Below, piece after piece: positions 1 through 8,860 of a stretch of 21,055 nt of DNA (within the stretch, counting starts at the first letter, position 1; every line of letters begins with the position of its first letter). A program made the position numbers and the translations under genes. Below the pieces are notes generated by a model, which did no database searches, was not told where the DNA came from, and saw nothing but the letters and a program-made list of their open reading frames with translations. Origin of the DNA: UBA5336 sp039198685 (GTDB taxonomy: Bacteria; Pseudomonadota; Alphaproteobacteria; Caulobacterales; Hyphomonadaceae); the NCBI GenBank assembly GCA_039198685.1, contig JBCCTK010000044.1, forward strand, positions 1 to 21,055, read 5' to 3'.

Positions 1-3
1 GGA

Positions 4-21
4 CCCCAGCCTGCGCTGGGG
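4..21. repeat. Short GC-rich inverted repeat at the window edge
   Basis: Positions 4-10 (CCCCAGC) and 15-21 (GCTGGGG) are perfect reverse complements around a CTGC loop, with GG/CC at the outside able to extend the stem past a bulged A. A TTTT run lies about 10 bases further on the plus strand, so it could be a weak terminator of a gene to the left, or one of the short palindromes common between alphaproteobacterial genes. The rest of 1-209 holds no gene I can support. A minus-strand frame opens with ATG at 76 and runs off the window, but it has no clear ribosome-binding site and is low-complexity (Gly/Pro/Ala). Confidence 0.4.
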
Positions 22-209
22 CCTGCGGACTTTTGGGGCCGGGCCCAATGCGGGCTGTTTCGCCGAGCCGGGTCATTTCAATTCGAGCTGACGGCGCCCT
101 TTCCGATCAAACCCGGACCGCCGCCGCATCCCACCGGGATCGCGGACACAGGCGCAGGGCTGGATACGGGAAAAGGTAGACATCGCGCACCTGGTCTTCC
201 GAATAATCT

Positions 210-947
210 TTAATCCAAAATCGCAGCCAATGGCGCAGGGGGACAGTCCGGGATTGTGATTGCGGGTGGGAGCCTGGTGGACGTGGAAATGCAAGCGCCG
301 GTAAAATTCGCCGTTTCGAGGGACAAAGCACCGGAGAAATCAGCGCCGCCAAGTTGTGCATCCAGGAAGGTCGCGTTCTCCAAATTTGCTCCCAGGAAGG
401 AGGCGTTCGTCAAATTGGCACCGTTGAAATTGGCCCTGGAGAAATTTGTCTTTTCCGCGCGTGCGCCTCTCAAACTGGCGGTGGCAAAAACGGCGTCAAT
501 GGCTGAGGCACCACTCAAATCTGCGTCCCGAAAGGTGGCACCGACGAATTTCGCGGCGCGCAAGTTTGCGCCGATTAGCCGCGCGCCCGTTGCGTTCAAC
601 CCTGTTGCTGAAACACGTTGCATTTTAGCTTGGTCCAGCGTTGCGTCCTCGAAATGCGCGCCATTCAGTTTGGCATCGACCAGATTGGCAGCGGTCAGGT
701 CGGCCCCGGAAAAGTTAGCCTCTTGCGCCGAAACACTTCGGAGATTGGCGCCGGTAAACTTGGAGTGCTGAAATTGGCCTGAGTCCAGATGCCAGCCCGT
801 CAGACGTTTCTGATCGAGATCGCAAGGACTGCAAACTGAGGAATAAGCAGGCTCCCAACCCACTTTTTCAGCGCCCTGGGCGCTGGCTTCGGTTGCGAGC
901 AAGAGCGCGCCCAGTGCTACACAGATTGAAAAACGCTCTCCATACAT
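210..947 (-). CDS. Secreted pentapeptide-repeat protein (245 aa)
   Basis: The protein has an N-terminal signal peptide (hydrophobic residues 8-18, likely cleavage after ASA at residue 23), so it should act in the periplasm or outside the cell. Residues about 56-215 are tandem A(D/N)LxxA-type pentapeptides, which fold as a right-handed quadrilateral beta-helix. Before the helix sits a CxxC pair (C39, C42, in CSPCDL) and after it a second cysteine pair (C219, C235) in a motif of the form AC..sT.LP...P.C. These could form disulfides capping the helix ends. The ATG at 947 has AGGGA about 7 bases upstream. The next gene upstream (1011-1505) is a shorter paralogue with the same caps, in the same direction with a 63-base gap, so the two are probably cotranscribed. 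Function is unknown. A Qnr-like gyrase-protecting role is unlikely because of the signal peptide. Confidence 0.88.
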   Translation of the reverse strand: MYGERFSICVALGALLLATEASAQGAEKVGWEPAYSSVCSPCDLDQKRLTGWHLDSGQFQHSKFTGANLRSVSAQEANFSGADLTAANLVDAKLNGAHFEDATLDQAKMQRVSATGLNATGARLIGANLRAAKFVGATFRDADLSGASAIDAVFATASLRGARAEKTNFSRANFNGANLTNASFLGANLENATFLDAQLGGADFSGALSLETANFTGACISTSTRLPPAITIPDCPPAPLAAILD

Positions 948-1010
948 CGTTTTTCCCTAGGCCGCGAACATACGACTGTGAACTGAATTTCTTTTAATAA
1001 CGGCGCTTTC

Positions 1011-1505
1011 CTAATGACACTGTGGCACGGAGAACGCGGTGGGCAGTTTTGTCGATGCGTCACCGCAGGCTGCGTTGAGCTGTTCCTGTGTGAGACCTTT
1101 GGCCGTGGTGAGGTTTGCGCCAGAGATATTCGCGCCTTGCAGGTTTGCGCCGGATAGATCCGCGCCGCCGAAATAGGCACCAACAAGGGTGGCGCGCTCC
1201 AGATTGGCGCGTTCCAGATCGGCGCCTGTCAGCCGTGCGCCAAAGAGGTTTGCCAGAGAAAGATTGGAATTGCGAAGGCTGGCCCGATCCATGGTCGACA
1301 GGGAAAGATTCGCCTGCCGAAGGCGTGCATTGGCGATATTGGCGCCAGCCAGGTCTTCGTAAGCCAAATCGGCCTGGAACAAGTTGCACCCCTGGCAAGG
1401 CTCGCCGGCTTTGACGCGGGCAATTTCTTCGGCGCTTTGGGCAAGAGCAGGGAGGGTGCACATCACGGATGCAGACAAGATAAAGGCGAGAAGCTGTTTC
1501 ATCAT
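1011..1505 (-). CDS. Secreted pentapeptide-repeat protein (164 aa)
   Basis: A signal peptide (residues 1-22, ending LALA before Q) precedes a CxxC motif (C37, C40 in CQGCNL), then about eighteen pentapeptide units from residue 42 to 136, such as ANLSLS, ADLERA and ANLERA. The tail LNAACGDASTKLP...PQC contains C147 and C163 and matches the tail of the neighbouring 245-residue protein, so the two are paralogues differing mainly in helix length. Expected location is periplasmic. The start is either of two adjacent ATGs (1505 or 1502); the sequence does not decide between them. No enzyme motif is present. The role is unknown; pentapeptide helices usually act as binding scaffolds. Confidence 0.87.
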   Translation of the reverse strand: MMKQLLAFILSASVMCTLPALAQSAEEIARVKAGEPCQGCNLFQADLAYEDLAGANIANARLRQANLSLSTMDRASLRNSNLSLANLFGARLTGADLERANLERATLVGAYFGGADLSGANLQGANISGANLTTAKGLTQEQLNAACGDASTKLPTAFSVPQCH

Positions 1506-1558
1506 GGGGCGATCCGCCAGCTAATTACAGATTAATAGCCCCCAGTCTGGCAAATCGC

Positions 1559-1577
1559 GCGCCAGCGGGCGTGGCGC
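1559..1577 (-). terminator. Possible hairpin after the TSCPD gene
   Basis: GCGCCA at 1559-1564 and TGGCGC at 1572-1577 form a six-base stem with a seven-base loop, about 30 bases beyond the stop codon of the 1606-3849 gene on the minus strand. There is no T-tract after it, so intrinsic termination is only a guess. The remainder of 1506-1605 shows nothing else. Confidence 0.22.
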
Positions 1578-1605
1578 TAATCCCTCCCCATGGGTGTCTT
1601 GCCAA

Positions 1606-3849
1606 TCAGACGTTTGCGAGACTTTGACCACAGGTCTCACAGGTAACTGGAGCGCCATCTTCGCCTGCGACCAATGTAAAGCTGCCGCAGCGCGGACAGG
1701 CCTCGCCAAGATAGACCGGCTCGGTTTGATCAACCGCTTCAGTGAGCGCTTCATCCGGGCTGGGTCTGCGTTTGTCGAGGATGACGATGTTGTCGGGCAG
1801 TTGCCCGCGGGAAAACCCGCGCGAGATGATTTGCGCTGCTTCTTCAGTAAAGGTCTGGTTTGCTGCGTCTCGGGTTCCGTCTCCCCGAACGCCTCGGCCT
1901 AGCCCATCATGGGTGACATCATCGTGGTCTTCGGCGAGATCTTCGCGCCCAAGATAAGACACGGCCAGCTCACGAAAAATATAGTCCAGGATCGAGGTCG
2001 CTTTTGTGATGCGATCATTACCAGTCACTTCTCCAGCGGGTTCGAAACGCGTAAACACAAAGGCGTCCACATATTCTTCCAGTGGCACACCATATTGTAA
2101 GCCAAGGGATACCGAGATCGCAAAATTGTTCATCATCGAGCGGAAGGCCGCGCCCTCTTTGTGCATATCGATGAAAATTTCTCCGAGCGATCCATCATCG
2201 AATTCCCCCGTGTGGAGATAAACTTTGTGGCCTCCCACCGTGGATTTTTGAATATAGCCCTTTCGCCGGTCAGGCAGGCGCGTGCGATGGGCATTCTGGG
2301 TGATGTCCGTTTCATCCACCCCATCAGAGTCAATCGGCTCCACCTTCAATTCGACGGCCAATTGCGCTATTGAATCCAGCCGACTTTGGATCAGACAAGA
2401 TGGCCCTGCGCGTGCGCCACCAAAGCTATAAGCGATTTTGGTTTGGATTGGGTTTGAATTGAGGTCGGTTGGTATTGTAGCGCTCAGTATGGGCGGGGCA
2501 TCGAGTTGGCTGGCGATCGCGTACGCAAGACTTTCGCAGGCACTGGCGCATTCGTCCAGTTCGATGCCCGAAGATTGAAGAGCGCTTCGCGCAAGGCGTT
2601 CGGCCTGGCCGTCAAGGTCTGCTTCAGCCGCTTCGATATCGCGGCGCGAGAACCCGATCGCTGAAAGCAGTCCATGTCCGTCGGCATCAAACAGGTCTGG
2701 AGCCAGTTTCAAGTCTCGCGCGATGATTTCGTCTCCCAGCACCCAGCGGGAAAAGGCGGCACTGAGCGGCAAACCCTCGCCAAGGGCGCTGCGGATCCGT
2801 TGGATTGCTTCTACTGTAAATCCACGGGCCCGCAGTTTTTCAGGCGTAATCGCCGCTGCATCTTCAAGCGCGCCGCGGCGGCTGAGTTGCTCCAAAAGTA
2901 GGGTCAGTTTCTCCGGCGCTACTTTTTCCAACGCCAGCCGTGTCGAGCGAGACAAAATCGGTCCCATATCGGTTTCCAGCACCAGGGCGGAGGGCATGGA
3001 TATGCCCTGGCTCTCCAGGCCGATTTCCGCGGTTGTGGATGGTGAAGCGGGAAGCACCATCAGACGCGGACCCTCTTTTGGGTTTGCGCGTTTGGCAGGC
3101 AATCCAAGCGTGTCTGACTCTCGCTTCTTAATTCCAGTGCCCCGCAGACTATGGCGCACCGCCGCGAGCAAGGCCGATGCCATCTCGGCATCATTGGGTT
3201 TTCCAAGGGCAAGCAACGCGGCACCCAATCCGGCTGCCACAACGACGCCGCCCAGACCAACCCGCTCAATGGCCATGGTGCAGTTTGCATCCAGAGCGAG
3301 GCTGTCGATGCCGTCCGAATCGATGAGGCTGACAAGATCGATGGCAACCGCAGGTGTATCGACTGGCCAGTCGAAACCGCCATCCAGGAGGACTTCTCCA
3401 CCAGCAGCGAGAAACTGAGACATCACAGGCGGGTTCAACAGATCGGTTTCGCGCAATCTCAGTGTTGATCGTGTGTCCGTGCTGGCTTGTTTACGCAGAG
3501 ACCGGGCGACACAAGGGAAACCACCAGGGTGTCTCAAGGCGGCTTCTATGAGTTCGATAGAGACCCCTTCAGAGATCGCTCTCGCGAGTTCGCTATCGTT
3601 TGGTGCGTCGCCGAGCGCTTCAAGTTGCTCGCTCAGGCTAAGGAGACCTGCGTTTGCGGTCAGAGACTGGTGAAGCGCGTCATTGGCGGCGTCCAGCTCG
3701 CTGGAAGTGTTGACCAAAGGCGCGGCAAGCGCGACTGCACTGATAGCCCCAAGTGTGTTCACGGTCGACACTGAGGCCTTTGAATCAAGGGTGTAATCAG
3801 ACGTGCTTTTCACCGACAGGGGCTCCATAGACTTGGCTTTCAGATCCAT
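1606..3849 (-). CDS. TSCPD-domain protein, degenerate NrdJ (class II ribonucleotide reductase) paralogue
   Basis: The 747-residue protein resembles the C-terminal part of alphaproteobacterial B12-dependent ribonucleotide reductase NrdJ, which is usually about 1200 residues. Residues 343-415 (FTVEAIQ..., FSRWVLGDE, LLSAIGFSRRDIEAA) match the NrdJ region that follows the catalytic barrel. Residues 529-635 form the TSCPD domain (KGYIQKSTVGGHKVYLHTGE, MMNNFAISVSLGLQYGVPLE, LDYIFRELAVSYLGREDLA). The C-terminus is a four-cysteine zinc ribbon (C718, C721, C737, C740). Residues 1-330 are only faintly RNR-like, and I see no catalytic-cysteine or radical-site motif, so it is probably not a reductase. 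It may be regulatory or structural, for example binding nucleotides or the true NrdJ. The ATG at 3849 has AGGA six bases upstream. It is divergent from NDUFA12. Confidence 0.8.
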   Translation of the reverse strand: MDLKAKSMEPLSVKSTSDYTLDSKASVSTVNTLGAISAVALAAPLVNTSSELDAANDALHQSLTANAGLLSLSEQLEALGDAPNDSELARAISEGVSIELIEAALRHPGGFPCVARSLRKQASTDTRSTLRLRETDLLNPPVMSQFLAAGGEVLLDGGFDWPVDTPAVAIDLVSLIDSDGIDSLALDANCTMAIERVGLGGVVVAAGLGAALLALGKPNDAEMASALLAAVRHSLRGTGIKKRESDTLGLPAKRANPKEGPRLMVLPASPSTTAEIGLESQGISMPSALVLETDMGPILSRSTRLALEKVAPEKLTLLLEQLSRRGALEDAAAITPEKLRARGFTVEAIQRIRSALGEGLPLSAAFSRWVLGDEIIARDLKLAPDLFDADGHGLLSAIGFSRRDIEAAEADLDGQAERLARSALQSSGIELDECASACESLAYAIASQLDAPPILSATIPTDLNSNPIQTKIAYSFGGARAGPSCLIQSRLDSIAQLAVELKVEPIDSDGVDETDITQNAHRTRLPDRRKGYIQKSTVGGHKVYLHTGEFDDGSLGEIFIDMHKEGAAFRSMMNNFAISVSLGLQYGVPLEEYVDAFVFTRFEPAGEVTGNDRITKATSILDYIFRELAVSYLGREDLAEDHDDVTHDGLGRGVRGDGTRDAANQTFTEEAAQIISRGFSRGQLPDNIVILDKRRPSPDEALTEAVDQTEPVYLGEACPRCGSFTLVAGEDGAPVTCETCGQSLANV

Positions 3850-4000
3850 TCTGCAATCCTGCCCCGAGTCGTGCTGGAGACGAAGTGCCGATGTGGCGTG
3901 GCATACCGTGATGTGGCATTGGTGTTGCCAGCGCGCGCAAGGGTGACTAATCCATCTCCACAGTCATATTGATGACAGATTGAAGCGTCAGGACACGGTT

Positions 4001-4402
4001 GTGATTGCAAAACTCTTCACCTGGTGGAATGGGTCCACCTTCGGCGCGCTTTTTGACATTAAGCGCCGTTCTGCATTTATTGGCGAGGACGCGTTCGGCA
4101 ACCGGTATTTCGAAGACCGTCGGCCTTCCCTTGGTACCGATAATTTCCATCGCCGCTACGTTGTTTACGAAGGACTTGCGGAGCCTTCAAAGGTGCCTCC
4201 TGACTGGCACGGATGGCTCCATCATGTCATTGATACGCCTCCTACGGAAGTGCCGCTCTCACGGCGCCCATGGGAGCTAGACCACAAACCAAACCTGACC
4301 GGAACGCTCTATGCGTCGAAGCCAAAGGGCTCGATGTCGAATAAAGATGCTGCACGCCAGGAAACCTACGCAGATTATGAATCATGGAGTCCCGATGCGT
4401 GA
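4001..4402 (+). CDS. NADH:ubiquinone oxidoreductase subunit NDUFA12-like (B17.2)
   Basis: This is the supernumerary complex I subunit shared by mitochondria and Alphaproteobacteria; it sits on the peripheral arm at the inner membrane. Diagnostic stretches are LFTWWNGSTFG (residues 5-15), GEDAFGNRYFE (28-38), RRYVVYEG (51-58), PPDWHGWLHH (66-75) and PWELDHKPNLTGT (90-102). I chose the GTG at 4001 because TCAGGA lies seven bases upstream and the resulting N-terminus (MIAKLFTWWNG) has the usual family length of about 133 residues; a TTG at 3980 would add seven residues without a comparable ribosome-binding site. Its 3' end overlaps mlaD by 8 bases, so NDUFA12, mlaD and the DUF2155 gene are probably one transcript, an order known from other Alphaproteobacteria. 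Confidence 0.92.
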   Translation: MIAKLFTWWNGSTFGALFDIKRRSAFIGEDAFGNRYFEDRRPSLGTDNFHRRYVVYEGLAEPSKVPPDWHGWLHHVIDTPPTEVPLSRRPWELDHKPNLTGTLYASKPKGSMSNKDAARQETYADYESWSPDA

Positions 4403-4937
4403 ATCGATTGTTGAGACGCTGATTGGTGTCGCGGTCGTTGCTGTTGCTGCTGCCTTTCTCTGGTTCGCTTTGGCGCGCGGGGGTGATGTGTCGACTGGCA
4501 GCGCAGACCTCGAAGTTGGAGCGCGCTTTAGTTCCGTATCCGGCGTCGACCGTGGCGCAGACGTGAGAATTGCTGGTGTGAAAGTGGGCGTGGTTCAGTC
4601 CATTCGTCTCGACTGGGAGACCAATGAGGCATTGCTGACGATGGGCGTGGATAGTGGTATTGAAGTCTTCGATGACGCTGTCGCCCGGATTCAAACCGAT
4701 GGTTTGCTTGGCGGTTCGTATATAGCCCTGGATCCGGGCTATGATGCGTTTGAACTCGGGCCTATTCCTGCATGCGGTGCAGGCGAATCTCTCTTTGATG
4801 GTACCGGGTGTTCTATGATTGCGAACACTCAAGGCAGCGTTGATCTTCTCACGCTCTTCGCCTCGTTCGCCAGCGGTGGTGATGGTGGCAGCTCTGAGAC
4901 CTCTGCGGAAGATGACTTTGGCGGCTACCCCGAATGA
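4395..4937 (+). CDS. mlaD: MlaD-family MCE protein, lipid transport across the periplasm
   Basis: The 180-residue protein has one N-terminal transmembrane helix (residues about 8-27), which anchors it in the inner membrane with the rest in the periplasm. An MCE domain follows at about 37-115, with the typical LEVGARFSSVSGV, VRIAGVKVGVV and LLGGSYIALDPG segments. MlaD hexamers form a ring that passes phospholipids between the MlaFEB transporter and the periplasmic carrier. The tail is acidic and Gly/Ser-rich. The start at 4395 is preceded by GGAG five bases upstream and overlaps the NDUFA12 stop; the frame extends further upstream but those starts lack such a site. The MlaE and MlaF partners are not in this window, as is usual when mlaD sits in the NDUFA12 cluster. 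Confidence 0.9.
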   Translation: MRESIVETLIGVAVVAVAAAFLWFALARGGDVSTGSADLEVGARFSSVSGVDRGADVRIAGVKVGVVQSIRLDWETNEALLTMGVDSGIEVFDDAVARIQTDGLLGGSYIALDPGYDAFELGPIPACGAGESLFDGTGCSMIANTQGSVDLLTLFASFASGGDGGSSETSAEDDFGGYPE

Positions 4938-5641
4938 TTTTGCGCCCGGGTGTGATACTGGCATCCTGGGCAATCCTGGGAACCGTTGCCATTGCCCAGG
5001 ATGCGCCCCAGCCGGAACAACCCCCCGGTGATGAGACTCAGCAGTTGGAAGAAGACTTTGACGCCCTTTTTAATCCGGAGCCTGAGCCGAATGACAATCG
5101 GACGCCAGCAGCGCCGATTGAATTAGGGCCTGCGCCGTCTACCACTTTAAATTCCGAGCCAATCGAACCGGCTTTAGACGTGCGTGCCGATGAAGACGTT
5201 TCTGCCGATGACGAGGACGGCGAAACGGCCAATGGTGACAAGGCATCTGGAGAGGAGGGCGAGGAGGAGGAAGATGTTCGTACCCCTTTGCGCTGGAACC
5301 AGTTTGAGACAGCAACACTGCGTGGACTGGACAAGATCACCGGTCGCTTCACCGATATTGACGCACGGGTCGGACAGGCGGTGCAATTCGGGACGCTTAG
5401 GGTCGAGGTTCAGACTTGCTTCCAAACGCCTCCCGACCTGGCGCCGGAAAGCGCTGCCTTCATTCGTGTCAACAGCCTTCAGCCGATGGAGACTCAAGCC
5501 GGGCTTGAGCCGGAACCACTTTTGTTCTCAGGATGGATGTTTGCTTCGTCGCCCGGTTTGAATGCGCTTGAGCATTCTGTCTATGACGTTTGGGTCATCA
5601 ACTGCGCCCGGGTGGAATTTCCAGTCAGTGCCGAACAATAA
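4934..5641 (+). CDS. DUF2155 domain-containing secreted protein
   Basis: A signal peptide (residues 1-21, cleavage after AIA) is followed by a long low-complexity linker (22-115), very rich in Pro, Asp and Glu and ending in an acidic run near residue 113. The DUF2155 domain then occupies about 118-235: RWNQFETATLRGLDKITGRF, FGTLRVEVQTC, PEPLLFSGWMFASSPGLNAL and EHSVYDVWVINC. C162 and C224 may form a disulfide. The biochemical function of the family is not established; its conserved place beside NDUFA12, mlaD and aat is typical of Alphaproteobacteria. The ATG overlaps the mlaD stop (ATGA), implying translational coupling. The last 17 bases overlap the convergent aat gene. Confidence 0.88.
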   Translation: MILRPGVILASWAILGTVAIAQDAPQPEQPPGDETQQLEEDFDALFNPEPEPNDNRTPAAPIELGPAPSTTLNSEPIEPALDVRADEDVSADDEDGETANGDKASGEEGEEEEDVRTPLRWNQFETATLRGLDKITGRFTDIDARVGQAVQFGTLRVEVQTCFQTPPDLAPESAAFIRVNSLQPMETQAGLEPEPLLFSGWMFASSPGLNALEHSVYDVWVINCARVEFPVSAEQ

Positions 5642-6275
5642 GGTTCAGCGCGTCCGCGCCTGTGATCGTGATCGGCGGCGCATCGAATTGGCAGTCAAGT
5701 TTCAGGGCGTCCGCGAGAAGGTCTTTAAAGTCAGCCCGGATTATTTCGACCAGGCCGAACTGCTCAAGATGGGGATTGTGAAATTGCGCGTCTAGCAAGC
5801 TGTAACCCTGCCGGATAAGGCGACCGACAAGATGAACCAGTGCGACCTTTGAAGCATCGGTGGCCCTGGAAAACATGCTCTCGCCAAAGAATGTTCCCCC
5901 CAGCGATACACCATAGAGCCCGCCAACGAGGCGTCCTTCGTCCCACACCTCGACTGAATGGGCCTGGCCCATGCGGTGAAGGGTACTGTAAAGATTGTGG
6001 ATCAAAGGATTGATCCAGGTCGATTCCCGACCCGGCATAGGCGCCGCGCAGCCCTCGATGACGCGACTGAAGGCTCGATTGATCGACACTTCAAATCTGT
6101 CTTGACGCACTGTCCGTGCGAGGCGTTTGGGGACGTGGAAGGCATCAAGCGGAAGGATGCCCCTCAAATCGGGATCGACAAGAAAAAGTCGAGGATCATC
6201 ATGGCTTTCCGCCATGGGAAATATCCCGCGGCGATAGCATTTGAGCAGTTGCGCTGTATCGAGACGCAGGCTCAT
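5625..6275 (-). CDS. aat: Leucyl/phenylalanyl-tRNA--protein transferase
   Basis: Aat transfers Leu or Phe from aminoacyl-tRNA to N-terminal Lys/Arg of proteins, making them N-degrons for ClpS/ClpAP in the cytoplasm. The sequence shows the family landmarks: YRRGIFPM (residues 14-21), the DP..RGILPL segment (34-43), TWIN (86-89), the GNAT-like core GLYGVSLGGTFFGESMFSR (119-137) with ATDASKVAL (138-146), and AQFHNPHLEQFG (163-174). Length (216 aa) is normal. It lies 10 bases after accC on the same strand, so it is the last gene of an aroQ-accB-accC-aat operon. It converges on DUF2155 with a 17-base coding overlap, leaving no room for a separate terminator. Confidence 0.95.
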   Translation of the reverse strand: MSLRLDTAQLLKCYRRGIFPMAESHDDPRLFLVDPDLRGILPLDAFHVPKRLARTVRQDRFEVSINRAFSRVIEGCAAPMPGRESTWINPLIHNLYSTLHRMGQAHSVEVWDEGRLVGGLYGVSLGGTFFGESMFSRATDASKVALVHLVGRLIRQGYSLLDAQFHNPHLEQFGLVEIIRADFKDLLADALKLDCQFDAPPITITGADALNLIVRH

Positions 6276-6285
6276 CGACGACAGA

Positions 6286-7626
<1,341 letters not shown>

Positions 7627-7648
7627 GTGACTTAAGATCCTTGCGTGC

Positions 7649-8137
7649 CTAGGTGATAACCATCAGGGGCTCGCCGAACTCGACCGGTTGGGCATCCTCA
7701 ACGATAATTTTTGTGACTGTGCCTGAGCGCGGGGCATCAACGGGATTGAAGGTCTTCATCGCCTCGACCAGCATGAGCGTGTCACCCTTCTTTACTTTGT
7801 CGCCGACGGTCACGAAGATTTTGGCCCCGGGTTCAGGGGACAAATACACCGTGCCCACCATGGGTGAGGTAACGGTGTTTTCGTCGATCGTCACAACGCC
7901 GGTATCTGAAGAAACACTTGGTGCGGGCGGCGGTGGTGCAGCAATCGGTGCCGGCGCAGCGGTGGGCGCGGCGATCGGCGCTTGGGTCAGGGTTTGAATT
8001 GGGGCAGGCAGGGGTTTGGTCACCCGCACCCGCAAGCCTTCATGCTCAACTTCAAGCTCGCCAAGGTCTGCCTCGCGCAGGATCGCAGCCAATTCGCGAA
8101 TTACGCCAGTGTCGAGTTTCGTTTTGCCGCTGCTCAT
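7649..8137 (-). CDS. accB: Acetyl-CoA carboxylase biotin carboxyl carrier protein
   Basis: The 162-residue carrier carries biotin on K128 within the EAMK motif (residues 125-128), followed by TFNPVDAPRSGTV. The biotinyl domain spans about 85-162 (SPMVGTVYLSPEPGA, GDKVKKGDTLMLVEAMK). An N-terminal helical segment (about 7-42) is joined to it by an Ala/Pro-rich flexible linker (43-78), as in other AccBs. The domain swings between AccC and AccAD. The start codon overlaps the aroQ stop (ATGA), and accC follows directly, giving the standard accBC pair. Confidence 0.97.
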   Translation of the reverse strand: MSSGKTKLDTGVIRELAAILREADLGELEVEHEGLRVRVTKPLPAPIQTLTQAPIAAPTAAPAPIAAPPPPAPSVSSDTGVVTIDENTVTSPMVGTVYLSPEPGAKIFVTVGDKVKKGDTLMLVEAMKTFNPVDAPRSGTVTKIIVEDAQPVEFGEPLMVIT

Positions 8138-8586
8138 TTTGGGCTTTTGCCTCCGAGGCTGATGAGGTGACGCGCCGCATCCATCGCCAGCACATAACCA
8201 TGGGCGCCGAGGCCCGCAATCGTTGCGCTTGCAAGCGGTGCCACAAAATTGGTGTGGCGGAAGTCTTCGCGCGCTGTTGGATTGGAGAGGTGGACTTCAA
8301 TAATCGGTATGGTGATGGATTTCAGGGCATCGTGAAGTGCGATAGACGTATGCGTGTAGGCCGCTGCGTTGATGATAAGTACAGAGCCGGCCTTGCCGGC
8401 CTCTTGGATCCAATCGACGAGTTCGCCCTCGTGGTTCGATTGGCGAAACACAATCTCTTCGCCACCGGAATGCGCGCGAACGAGGCGTTCCAGGTCCTCA
8501 AGGGTCGCGGTGCCGTAGATTTCCGGCTCGCGCGTACCAAGCAGGTTGAGATTCGGGCCGCCGAGCACATAAATAGGATATGACAT
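8134..8586 (-). CDS. aroQ: Type II 3-dehydroquinate dehydratase
   Basis: AroQ converts 3-dehydroquinate to 3-dehydroshikimate in aromatic amino-acid synthesis. Family signatures in the 150-residue protein are GPNLNLLGTREPEIYG (10-25, with catalytic Tyr24), FRQSNHEGELVDWI (47-60), IINAAAYTHTSIAL (71-84), EVHLSN (97-102, catalytic His99) and REDFRH (106-111). The frame is open to a TTG at 8607, but the ATG at 8586 has GGTGG a few bases upstream and gives the normal family length. It is the promoter-proximal gene of the aroQ-accB-accC-aat operon and is divergent from thiS across 73 bases. Confidence 0.96.
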   Translation of the reverse strand: MSYPIYVLGGPNLNLLGTREPEIYGTATLEDLERLVRAHSGGEEIVFRQSNHEGELVDWIQEAGKAGSVLIINAAAYTHTSIALHDALKSITIPIIEVHLSNPTAREDFRHTNFVAPLASATIAGLGAHGYVLAMDAARHLISLGGKSPK

Positions 8587-8659
8587 AACGCCACCGTTTG
8601 GCTGCAATTGAGGGCCATGGCAAGCTCAGTTTGGGCTTTGCGGGTCACCGGAGACAAAG

Positions 8660-8860
8660 ATGCAAATTGTGTTGAATGGCGAAAACCGCGAGTTAACCGA
8701 AAACACGACGATTGCGGAACTGGTCTTATCGCTCGGTGGTGACCCAAGGGGAATCGCCATTGAGCGTAATCTGGAGATTGTCCCCAAGAGCGAGCATGGC
8801 AAAACCGTACTGATGGAAGGCGATCAGTTGGAAATCGTGCAGTTCGTTGGTGGCGGATAA
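8660..8860 (+). CDS. thiS: Sulfur carrier protein ThiS
   Basis: ThiS is a 66-residue ubiquitin-fold protein whose C-terminal Gly-Gly is adenylated and converted to a thiocarboxylate that donates sulfur to ThiG for the thiazole ring of thiamine. The sequence has the expected N-terminal MQIVLNGENRE, central TIAELVLSLGG, GIAIERNLEIVPKSEH and the terminal VQFVGGG. GGAG lies about six bases upstream of the ATG. No TPP riboswitch pattern is visible in the 73 bases upstream. Its normal partner thiG is not next but about 2 kb downstream at 10935; no thiF, thiO or thiE is in the window. The stop TAA shares its last A with the ATG of the next gene (TAATG). Confidence 0.95.
   Translation: MQIVLNGENRELTENTTIAELVLSLGGDPRGIAIERNLEIVPKSEHGKTVLMEGDQLEIVQFVGGG

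Noticed and set aside
107..361. Minus-strand 84-codon frame overlapping the end of the first pentapeptide gene
   Set aside because: It overlaps the pentapeptide coding region in another frame, has no ribosome-binding site, and the portion beyond that gene (107-209) matches nothing I recognise.
256..771. 171-codon open frame on the plus strand opposite the pentapeptide gene
   Set aside because: It is the antisense image of the pentapeptide repeats, whose biased codons keep the opposite frame open. It shows periodic Ala/Lys/Pro content with no domain, while the minus frame has a signal peptide and clear repeats.
2723..3418. 231-codon plus-strand frame within the TSCPD gene
   Set aside because: The minus frame carries recognisable NrdJ-derived sequence; this one is Ser/Arg/Pro-rich and without motifs, as expected of a high-G+C shadow.
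8587..8659. TPP riboswitch before thiS
   Set aside because: The 73-base gap is short and I found none of the conserved THI-box strings such as CTGAGA followed by ACCC...GAACCTGA.
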